Assembly: GCF_000003815.2 (NCBI RefSeq)
Contig: NC_049991.1
Location: forward strand, 2,794,582 to 2,838,741
DNA from: Branchiostoma floridae
Lineage: Eukaryota; Chordata; Leptocardii; Amphioxiformes; Branchiostomatidae
DNA: 44,160 nucleotides
Direction: 5' to 3'
The position numbers were made by a program, and so were the translations under genes. Positions 33,601 through 42,068 of the stretch are shown here, in pieces; the stretch's first letter is position 1, and each line of letters opens with the position of its first letter. The notes below the pieces were generated by a model, which was not told the DNA's origin, did no database searches, and saw nothing but the letters and a program-made list of their open reading frames with translations.

Positions 33601-36210
33601 TCCTTCATTTTTTTTATATTTTTTTTTTTACATAATAAATTTCTTATTTCTCCTAGGGGGAAGAAGGAGTCCAGCAAGTTCTACAGATTCTGACAGATGA
33701 ACTCAGCCTGGCCATGGCCAGGGCAGGTATGTACAACTAGTCGGTCCGTATCACATGGCCAGGGCAGGTATGTACAACTAGTCGGTCCGTATCACATGGC
33801 CAGGGCAGGTATGTACAACTAGTCGGTCCGTATCACATGGCTAGGACAGACATGTACAACTAGCTGGTCCGTATCACATGGCTAGGACAGATATGTACAA
33901 CTAGTCGGTCCGTATCACATGGCCAGGGCAGGTATTTGCTACTAGTCGGTCCGTATCACATGGCCAGGGCAGGTATGTACTACCAGTCGGTCCGTATCAC
34001 ATGGCTAGGGCAGGTATGTACAACTAGTCGGTCCGTATCACATGGCTAGGGCAGGTATTTGCTACCAGTCGGTCCGTAACACATGGCCAGGGCAGATATG
34101 TACTACTAGTCGGTCCGTATCACATGGCTAGGGCAGGTATTTGCAACTAGTCGGTCCGTATCACATGGCTAGGGCAGGTATTTGCTACCAGTCGGTCCGT
34201 AACACATGGCCAGGACAGGTATGTACTACTAGTCGGTCCGTATCACATGGCCAGGGCAGGTATGTTATGGCATCATTTCCGTGTCAAAATTTCGTACTGA
34301 AAAAGGTACCTTAAAGAAGCGAAAATAGACGTAAATACGTCTACGCTGCTTTGAACAAAACGTCGTTTTGTTAAGCCTAAAGGGGCCTTTTGAACGATGC
34401 CCATACGTCCCCTTTGCACAGCTTTACAATTTCCGTGTCAAAATAACGTTTTCTAAAAGGGTACCTTAAACAAGCGAAAATACGTGTACGATGTTTCAAC
34501 AGGGACGTTAAACGTTACGGTACGTACACCCCTTCTCACTCCAACATGGTTATGCCCCACTTGATCAAGTGAACGTTACCATCTGGTACTGGGTACGTGT
34601 CACTTGAAATCGAAGCATCGTCACCCTTCCACCCCCCATACATTCCAAACATGGTTATGTCCCACTTGATCAAATCAACGTTACCATAAGCGACGCCTGG
34701 CGGACCATTAGGTACTGCGTACGTGTCACTTGAAATCGAGACCCTTCCCTCCCCCATTCCAAACATGGTTATGCCCCACTTGGAAAAGGCGGCGGAAGGT
34801 GTGCGGATAATGGAGTGCGGATAAAACAATGACATAACACGTTTAGCACATTGTACCTGTTGCGATTTAAACAAAGTCAAAGTCAAAGTCTAGCACATGA
34901 CAGGGCGACGTGATTGACAACTCTCTGGCACAAGGACGCCGGAAAGTGCCACGCGTCACGTGTGCGGTTATTATTCTGCTATTTCTTGGTGTAGGGGAAG
35001 GTGTTTTAAAGATGACAAGTGGATGGGTAAACGTTCTCAAGGGACAATCAGAAGAATAGATAAAAGGCCATAAACAGAACTTCATCAAATTCTGTGGGAA
35101 AATGAGGCAGAGAAATAAGCACCGCCCACCACCGTGAAATCTTAAACAGACCTCCCGGTTTACGCGATAATGAGCAATGACTACTTTTTAAAGGGTAAAC
35201 ACATGTAGGCATCATTTCCGTGTCAAAATTTCGTACTGAAAAAGGTACCTTAAAGAAGCGAAAATAGACGTAAATACGTCTACGCTGCTTTGAACAAAAC
35301 GTCGTTTTGTTAAGCCTAAAGGGGCCTTTTGAACGATGCCCATACGTCCCCTTTGCACAGCTTTACAATTTCCGTGTCAAAATAACGTTTTCTAAAAGGG
35401 TACCTTAAACAAGCGAAAATACGTGTACGATGTTTCAACAGGGACGTTAAACGTTACGGTACGTACACCCCTTCTCACTCCAACATGGTTATGCCCCACT
35501 TGATCAAGTGAACGTTACCATCTGGTACTGGGTACGTGTCACTACTAGTCGGTCCGTATCACATGGCCAGGACAGGTATGTACTACTAGTCGGTCCGTAT
35601 CACATGGCCAGGGCAGATATGTACTACTAGTCGGTCCGTATCACATGGCTAGGGCAGGTATGTACTACTAGTCGGTCCGTATCACATGGCCAGGGCAGGT
35701 ATGTACTACTAGTCAGTCCGTATCACATGGCCAGGGCAGGTATGCATTAATACTAGTAGCCTGTCCGTATGACATGGATAGTCAGTATTACATGACAAGG
35801 GCAGGTATGTATAGACTTGAGACCGAATGTACTCGACTTATTAAGCAAGGAGGTTGACTTAAGCAAGTAAGCAAGCATGTATAGATAGTCAGTTAGCATC
35901 ACATGATCTGCCACGGCAGGCCCGTATCATATGTACAATTAATCAGGAAGTCGTATCACATGTGCATGTGTAGTATATATTTTTTTTTATCAAAAGCCAT
36001 TCCATATACAACAGTATATCTTTGCATAAATCACCATGTATTATTTCGAAATCACTTTGTGACATGATTTAAGAACATATTCTGATAATATGATTTTATT
36101 TCACGTTCCCAGGTTGTTCCAAGATATCTGACATCCAGCCGTCACTTGTTGTGCACCAGTCGTATTATGGCGTACCAGCTGTTAAAGTAGTGCCGAAGTC
36201 TAGATATTAG
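27653..36210 (+). CDS. 2-hydroxyacid oxidase (glycolate oxidase family), 8 exons, complete
   Basis: Exons 27653-27792, 29845-29996, 31454-31706, 32607-32767, 33147-33238, 33381-33539, 33657-33726 and 36113-36210 total 1125 nt (374 residues; human HAO1 has 370). Phases match across every join, including the 30748-31350 gap, so no exon is missing there. The family is an FMN-dependent TIM barrel that oxidises 2-hydroxyacids to 2-oxoacids with release of H2O2, usually in peroxisomes. Visible landmarks: [10 protein letters not shown] (N-terminal active-site Tyr), [45 protein letters not shown] (FMN Lys), [14 protein letters not shown] (catalytic His and Arg) and [20 protein letters not shown] with CVFIGRP (phosphate site). 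Odd: the usual QLYVYKDR reads YMPFYKDR, and LTVDTP is followed by a diverged loop. The C-terminus is KSRY. It may have a changed substrate range; HAO1 or HAO2 orthology is not assigned. Confidence 0.9.
28280..29350. repeat. Dispersed repeat in oxidase intron 1, partly tandem
   Basis: AATGGGCCCCCTAGCGGCTC and CTGCAGTGGAACTTCC (28459-28507) recur inverted at 43238-43280. From 28780 two related blocks of about 270 bp follow: GAGAAAGGGAG...ATTCCATAGTATCAAATGAT...GGGAATTTCAT near 28798-28975 and GAGAAAGAGAG...ATTCCATAGTGGTAAATAAT near 29070-29245. This looks like a transposon-derived sequence spread through the genome; no coding frame is intact. Confidence 0.7.
29354..29795. mobile_element. Element with ACAGTCAGACCTG end
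   Basis: ACAGTCAGACCTGTCTATAG at the left and GCAGTGTTTCTGTATCTACG then GGACCAGAAATAGTGTG at the right match, in order or inverted, the sequence at 18452-18612. GTGGCCACT/AGTGACCAC-type short inverted repeats occur inside. It ends about 50 bp before oxidase exon 2. Confidence 0.6.
30302..30625 (-). pseudogene. Non-LTR retrotransposon C-terminal fragment
   Basis: A 104-codon minus-strand frame reads [35 protein letters not shown] and [19 protein letters not shown]. The pattern LxKxRxSAHxLxIExG...C..C...VEDExHF is the zinc-knuckle-like tail found after the reverse transcriptase in many invertebrate LINEs. The reverse transcriptase itself is missing or lies in the gap. It is inside oxidase intron 2, antisense to the host gene. 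Confidence 0.75.
30684..30730. repeat. Dispersed repeat end next to the gap
   Basis: CTAGAGTTCCACGAACACAT then TCCTTTGCCAAAT is repeated at 42957-42990 as CTAGAGTTCCACGAACCCAT then ACCTTCGCCAAAT. It probably marks the edge of a repeat that caused the assembly gap at 30748. Confidence 0.7.
30748..31350. other. Assembly gap, 603 N
   Basis: Unsequenced. It lies in oxidase intron 2. Exons 2 and 3 join in phase 1 to give TAKGAAAMK, which matches the family, so no coding sequence is expected here. Confidence 0.95.
31707..32606 (+). other. Oxidase intron 3, no recognised element
   Basis: A 900-bp intron. An imperfect direct repeat lies at 32392-32445 (GGTGGTGTTTGCGTTGACG and GGTGGTGCTTGTGTTGACG). 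No exon or mobile element is recognised. Confidence 0.55.
32768..33146 (+). other. Oxidase intron 4, mostly without recognised content
   Basis: A 379-bp AT-rich intron. Its only clear feature is the perfect palindrome at its 3' end (33100-33139), listed separately. Confidence 0.6.
33100..33139. other. Perfect 18-bp stem palindrome at a 3' splice site
   Basis: Arms TCAGTTACAATATCATTA and TAATGATATTGTAACTGA flank a CTGA loop. It ends seven bases before oxidase exon 5 (33147). The usual branch point and pyrimidine tract would have to lie in or right beside this hairpin. Confidence 0.9.
33709..34265 (+). repeat. 41-bp minisatellite carrying the exon 7 donor, block 1 (14 copies)
   Basis: GG(G/A)CAG followed by GTATGTAC-type sequence recurs exactly every 41 bp from 33721 to 34254. 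Each unit is CATGGCCAGGGCAG (the exon end), the GTATGT donor, then ACTAGTCGGTCCGTATCA. The first unit is the real end of exon 7. Confidence 0.95.
34266..35540. mobile_element. 1275-bp insertion with 336-bp direct terminal repeats
   Basis: The insertion interrupts one 41-bp unit exactly (GGTATGT before, ACTACTAG after), with no target-site duplication. Repeats at 34269-34604 and 35208-35543 have equal length and look identical. They contain short perfect hairpins: TAGACGTA/TACGTCTA and AACAAAACG/CGTTTTGTT. The 603-bp centre holds further partial copies of the repeat's end (AACATGGTTATG(C/T)CCCACTTG). No coding frame, primer-binding site or polypurine tract was recognised, so LTR or TRIM status is not supported. 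Confidence 0.75.
35541..35750 (+). repeat. 41-bp minisatellite, block 2 (5 copies)
   Basis: This continues block 1 in register. Copies of GG(G/A)CAG lie at 35570, 35611, 35652, 35693 and 35734. Beyond 35750 the unit decays (AGCCTGTCCGTATGACATGG, then GGCAGGTATGTATAGAC near 35800) and fades by about 35950. Confidence 0.93.
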
Positions 36211-36494
36211 CTAATAGGACAAGTGAGTACCTCTGCATAAGCACCACCTGGTACCACTTTTAGTGATACCTTAGATAACTTTTTCCAACAAGCATGTCCA
36301 TGTAGACAAGGTTTTATCGGTCATCTGAATGGTCTTCTTGCTGGGCTAGGCTGGGCTAGGAGTATAGTAGAGGGCCCCCGTTATTCCATCCTCTGGGGAG
36401 GACCCTGACTTAGATTATGGAGTAGATGTTGTAGCAAATAAGGATTAAAGGAAAGCACTAACATAGTCATAGAAGTGACAGAATAGGACCTTAC
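36211..36494. other. Tail-to-tail spacer, oxidase / lectin-Kringle gene
   Basis: The oxidase ends at 36210 and the last recognised Kringle exon ends at 36495. The spacer may contain a short terminal exon of the minus-strand gene, but I could not choose one with confidence. A duplicated GGGCTAGGCT lies at about 36341-36360. Confidence 0.5.
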
Positions 36495-38564
36495 CACATA
36501 ATGGCACGTCACAAATCTCATATCTCGTGCTGGGATCCGTGGTGAAGCACCAAACTTCGGTCCAGTCTTCAGTCTTCCGGCAGTAGTTCTCCTCCAGCCC
36601 GGATAAGGGAAATTTTGCAGTTGAGTAATAGTGTTCATGTGGTGTCTGACTGTCCCAGCGCTGACAGCTCTTACCTGTCTCAGTCATAGAGACTGTTCCT
36701 CGGTAGGATGCTCCATCTCCCATCNNNNNNNNNNNNNNNNNNNNNNNNNNNNNNNNNNNNNNNNNNNNNNNNNNNNNNNNNNNNNNNNNNNNNNNNNNNN
36801 NNNNNNNNNNNNNNNNNNNNNNNNNNNNNNNNNNNNNNNNNNNNNNNNNNNNNNNNNNNNNNNNNNNNNNNNNNNNNNNNNNNNNNNNNNNNNNNNNNNN
36901 NNNNNNNNNNNNNNNNNNNNNNNNNNNNNNNNNNNNNNNNNNNNNNNNNNNNNNNNNNNNNNNNNNNNNNNNNNNNNNNNNNNNNNNNNNNNNNCATCCG
37001 AATACCAGTTCTGATAGATGAAATGAATAAGAAACTTAAGTATCACGCATGCATCTTCAAAACACAGCATAGCATACCTACATGTGACACTTAACATTAA
37101 CATACTATCAAGCGTCTATCTAGATAACGGCAAAACGTTGATGTAGTATCAAAAGTGACAGTTGTGCATGTGTCGTCGTACTCATAGCAATTACCACCAC
37201 GTAGATGTAACTCAGCTCCTTGTTTGCATTACGTATTTATGGTTACGTAAATGGTCACTTAGTCTATTTACATTAATATTATCATGATCTGTAAACCAGC
37301 AGGTACCTTAAAACGTAAACTTTTTGGAGAAATCAACTTTTGCATCCAGGATGCTTGCTACTTCTCTGACTTGATAGATACTACTTGTGCAGCAGCTTGT
37401 TTTGTTTACTTTATTGAAGCGAAATGAAACTGTCTTGTTAGTTATTAAAGGAAACAAATGTCATTTGTACTCTTACCGGACGATATTTTGTAGGGTTTCG
37501 GTGCGGAATTGTCGAGGAACATTGGGGCACAACGACCTGCGAGGTGAAGAAGGCGAATTAACTTTAATGACAATGAAATTTGCCTAGATGTTATTTGTCT
37601 CTCCAGTAGTGATAAAGGAAGATAATTGGATACTCTAATTTCACAATAAGGCTACGATTAAAAATTGGCCGATGTGAGTTTTAGAATCACTTGCATCACA
37701 TTTTGACTCAGCCTTGTAGACTCTAATATTGGCCTCGAATTGATGGTCATTTGTTGTCAAAATGTGCGGCCGCTAGGCGAAATTCGCACAAATGGCAACG
37801 TCGCCTCCATAATATGTCGCCAATAAGTCACAGTCCATGGCCAGTGCGATATCAACTTTCATGACAACGTCCTATGAATACGCCATAGCCATGTAAAGTA
37901 AACGTAGTGAAGGCCTACCCAAAAATACTTGGACTTCACACAGGGTCAGTATTCGGGAGGATCCGGGAAGACGGACGCCCACATAGCGACCCTTCAGCCC
38001 CTTACAGGAGACGGAAATGGACGGTTGGTTCAGGTTCATTTGATCATGATGATCACCTCCACACTTGGGGTTCGTGCTGACCTGGTCGGAATCCCCGATG
38101 TGGATGTTGAAGGGGTTGATTCTTTCCTGACAACAGTCCTGGCGGTTGAAGATGAGTACTCTGTAGATGTTGACAATGGCAATGGTACTCAGTTTTGTGA
38201 ATATTTGGATAATCTTCCCTCTTCACAATATTAATAGATCCTCAGTCACTTTTAATCGCGTATTGTATTGGAACTTGCATCTTGGATATGGGGATCATTA
38301 CAACAGGTGCTTTGCCTTTGAAGTGAACATTAAAAGTATGGACACAATATAGTAAATACTCAGCATGCATAGTCTTACATGAACACAGGAATGTTAACAT
38401 TTTATCATACTTTTCACTCTGATCTTTTCATAGACCTTTTCTTTTGGCAAGCATTGATTGACATTCGCTAGAAGTAGAAGCAAATTATAAATTTAGTTTG
38501 AAAAACATTAATGTCAACTATAGATATTTGAAATTAGGTTCATGTGTGGCTGTGTGTGTATGTG

Positions 38565-38625
<61 letters not shown>

Positions 38626-41600
38626 TTTAATGCTTATCCAATGTAATGAGTGATATATTCATATACATGTAAGAGCTGTACACATACCTGTCAATCACAT
38701 ACGACTGCCCAAGATCCACCCACCAGCTCGGGTTAGCCTCTCCCGGAGAGTCTACAGTGGCTGTACAGGATCCATGGTAGTACGTCGGATCGGTGTTCCC
38801 GTCTACGGCACGACTGGCAACCCCGTTGCCAGGATGGAAAAGGCTTGTTTGAAACGCTGGCTTTCCCAGGGCAACATTGAATCCTGGTGCAGGAAAGACG
38901 TCTGTCATCAGCATTGCCATATTTATATGAATGACTCTCGTCTCTACAATCTGTACTTGATGATTTACTGTTTCTATGATGTACGATATCGCAGGGTAAC
39001 GTTGCCATATTATTAACATCCTTGTCATAGGATCATATGAATATTTACCTTTTGTCAGGGCGCACATTTTATTACGATACTTTGACTTGGACACCGTAGT
39101 ACAAGGGAACATGTGATCAGACTACACAAGAATCCTGTCACGTACCTGAACTGTTAATAGTACAATTGATTACAGTATCGTAAACGTGCATTTGCGTGTA
39201 CCAAAGGAGCATTTTCTACACGCCAAAAGCAGTCATCGAGCGTTACTTGCCAATAAGGTAGACTTCATTTGTCCAGCTATCCACTCCACAGGCGGGGGAA
39301 CGTCCGTACTTGAAGAAAGTGTTGTGGCCATCAGCAGACCCGAAACACTGTCCGCCATCCTGTACAGCAAACACGGTAAACCCACGAGAATGCGCTACCT
39401 GGAAACACTTCTCGACGGGGTTGTTTCGAGCTCCATAGATGCCATCCAGACGTGGATCTGTCCCCTCGAGTATTGGAATGGCGCGGTCGAAACGATCCTC
39501 CCAGCAACCCAGACTTTGGTAGCACTCTCCTATGTGGGGGGAAAGGGAGGGCAGTATTGAGGAATGTGACGGATCGATGGGTATTTCCTGTTATCTCCCA
39601 TCAAATAATGAACAGAGAACGCAACAGATCACAGTTGTTCATGTCGACAGTCATAGGGACACAATTACAGTCGTCGGAGTTTCAGTCAAGTTAGCAGGAC
39701 ACGTCAGTGACGGACAAATGATTTGCTGCTGATTGTGGTACCTTTGTGAGTCGTTGAAGGGTGTTGCTTTGTAGTCTTCTGAAGCTGGTCAAATCTTGTC
39801 CTTTCGCCATTATGTGTCAAAACCTGGAAACAAATGAATATACAATCATATTTGTATCATTGTAAAATACACATGATTTGCGATACATGATAGGCTGGCT
39901 CATTTCAAAGATCTTAAATCATTTCTTATTACCTTGGCTGTAGTTGCCGGTGTGACCGTCTTTGTTGTTCCAGCTTGTGGAGACGTACTCGTTTCCAGAT
40001 GGGAATCGGTCGGAGACACAGTCGTCTCAACGTCTGCTGTCGTCCATATGGGCAAGATTGTTGAGTTGGTTTGGTCTTCCTTCACAGTCGAATAGATCTA
40101 GGCATAGTTACAGTTATTCAAGCAACTGGATCAAACAGAGGGAAGCAAGGTTACAGGAATTCACAAGCAACTGGATAAAATTTTGTAACTTCACAATTCT
40201 ATCCAGTTGCTTGAGTATCTGTTACCTTACGCTTTTTAAAACGGGCTAAAACTGTCATTTTTTACAACATGGAAGCTTTTGTGATAAAAGGAATACAAAT
40301 GTACTACCGTACATGTAAACTGCGATTCATCATGTTGAAATAGGACATTTTCTTACCTTAGTTGTAGTTGTCGGCCTGACTGCATTTGCTGTTTCGGTTT
40401 GCGGAAACACGCTCGTTGTTTCCAGGTACAGGTCGGTAGAGGACACATTTGGTGCCGTGACACCATCAGCTGTCTTCCATGGGAGCAAATCTTTTGCTGT
40501 GGTTGGCTCTTGCTGTGGGTGGTCTTCCGTTACAGTCATCATGGGCTGTTTAAGATGTAGATATCAGAATGTAACAGATTTCATTGCTTTGTAAGGCGTA
40601 ATGGCTAATGCTATCATTTTTATAACCTGGAAGCTTCGCGTGTTCATAGGAATGTATACGCTTATTATTCTATTACCAGCTGCCTCTTCCTTGGCATAAA
40701 GAACAGGGCAAATGGCCACTTATTTGAAGCAGACACAGAAGGTCCAAGAAGAGCCAGTCTATTTAAAACAAAGGCAAAAGCCATTTTGTTGCCAATTTTT
40801 GGCAATTTGGAGCTGAATATTACAGGTTATTAGGGTTGTGGCTGTCATATTTTGTTGGCCATATTTGGAAAGTCCGTTAAACTGTCGAGTAAGTGCAGCG
40901 TGTTCGCAATCAGGTCTTGTTTATAGAGTTTAAAAGTCAGCAGGTGGTGTGAAAAGGAATTCCACTGGTGGGTTTCGGCAAAGATCACTAGATGAATACT
41001 TTACGAGTCAGACTACGCTGACAATGTGAGATTTCCATGGAGTAAACCTAAGGTATGTGGATATGACAGCCGGTTTCTTACATATTTTCTAAATATTTAG
41101 ATAGGACTTTGAATTAGTTGCCCAGAAACCCAACTCTAGTGGTCCAAAATCGAGATTGCACGTCGAATGCAAGATAGGAAACCAACCGAGAGAGTTAAAC
41201 TGTTGTTTTCCACTGTGGAACCGGCAGGGGCGGCGGGGAATGGTGACACTGGTCGGCTTGACGTGCCACTCCGCTCCAGAGAACTGTTGGGTGAGAGAGG
41301 ATGAGCCTCATCTATGGTCGTGAGGAATGCGACGAGTCCAGCTCCTACAGCAATGACGGCTGCTATCATGATGACGATGGTGGCATGGAGGAGCAGATTG
41401 GGACGAATAAATGTCCCGTAGAGTCTTCTGGGGAACTCACAGCTGTCCGAGGCATCGTTAGTACCTGTGAGCAGACAATAATTAATATCATTCTTTACTT
41501 GCTGCCGTCATTTTGCATTCTTAAAAGAAGCTTTACATAACATTTTTTTTTCATTATACTGGCTGATCATTGTTGATGGTTGACATGAAAGAGTACAATT

Positions 41601-42068
41601 AGCTGTAAAATAACCAACATCGATGTCATAAAACCATAACTTTAAGGTGACGTGTATGGAAGGTTCAGTATGGCGGCTTTGAAAAGGCGTCTTCTGACAC
41701 CTGTTCATTGTCTTTGTAGATGGAGAATCTCAATAGATAAACGTGTTACGTTCATCTGTTGACCAATACCTCACCAGATATACTAAAAATGGAAATATTC
41801 TAACAAGTGACTTGAAATACTCTAACATTGACTCTAATCTAATGTATTTGTGATAGAAATGGTAACAAACAACAAAACCTTCTGCTGCTTGCTGTCCCCC
41901 GTGTGGACTTTGGTGAGCAGCCTGTTCTGGGTCGTTGATTTCATCGTCGTTGCTCCAGTGGTACACGTCGTTCCCGGGATCGTCGTGGATCTCACTGGTG
42001 TTAGAATTTTTTCCGTTGGTTTCTTCGCCTTTGAAGGAACATGCTGACGGTCGTGAGTCAGAAAACAT
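36495..42068 (-). CDS. Type II membrane protein: Thr-rich stalk, WSC-like, F-type lectin and Kringle domains
   Basis: Exons in transcription order: 42068-41879, 41464-41187, 40545-40357, 40097-39933, 39823-39742, 39529-39251, 38883-38688, 38160-37919, then a Kringle exon from the gap (36724 or higher) to 36495. Phases match up to the lectin. The order is: acidic cytoplasmic head (YHWSNDDEINDPEQAAHQSP); one membrane segment (ATIVIMIAAVIAVGAGLVAF); two related Thr-rich exons; a Cys-rich CYQSLGCWEDRFDRA...CFGSADG module like WSC; an F-type lectin domain (FNVALGKPAFQTS, WWVDLGQSYVIDR, NRQDCCQERINPF, GRYVGVRLPG); and a Kringle (SYRGTVSMTETGKSCQRW, NYCRKTED, VWCFTTDP). F-type lectins bind fucose; an innate-immune or adhesion role is inference. 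The start ATG and the last exon are uncertain: reading past 36495 gives a stop at 36445. Confidence 0.78.
36725..36994. other. Assembly gap, 270 N, cutting the Kringle exon
   Basis: Unsequenced. The Kringle exon runs into the gap from 36724, and its first conserved cysteine must lie inside. Five of the six Kringle cysteines are visible. Confidence 0.95.
36995..37918 (-). other. Intron between lectin and Kringle exons
   Basis: No exon, array or clear mobile element recognised in this 0.9 kb. A NotI site (GCGGCCGC) sits at about 37767. Confidence 0.5.
38161..38687 (-). repeat. Lectin intron with GT microsatellite
   Basis: The intron that splits the F-type lectin domain contains a (GT)n run of about 50 bp near 38568-38618. 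The rest is AT-rich without recognised content. Confidence 0.85.
39249..39250 (-). other. GC-AG intron donor
   Basis: The exon 39529-39251 ends ...CTTATTG and the intron begins GCAAGT. Only this GC donor keeps the phase needed for the next exon (ATT G joined to GA TTC, giving I-G-F-N-V-A-L). The alternative GT four bases further on breaks the frame. Confidence 0.75.
40106..40227. mobile_element. Short inverted-end element, CCAGTTGCTTGA family
   Basis: GTTACAGTTATTCAAGCAAC then TGGAT at the left is the inverse of ATCCAGTTGCTTGAGTATCT then GTTAC at the right. A related CCAGTTGCTTGAGTAACTG occurs alone at about 15382. It lies between the two Thr-rich exons. Confidence 0.7.
40546..41186 (-). other. 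Intron between membrane and Thr-rich exons
   Basis: A 641-bp intron with donor GTTGGT and acceptor TTAAACAG (sense). It could hide further short Thr-rich exons, but none was recognised. Confidence 0.5.

Noticed and set aside
34266-35540. LTR retrotransposon or TRIM element
   Set aside because: No target-site duplication, primer-binding site, polypurine tract or coding sequence, despite the 336-bp direct ends.
33709-35750. CRISPR-like array of 41-bp units
   Set aside because: Units are head-to-tail minisatellite repeats without unique spacers.
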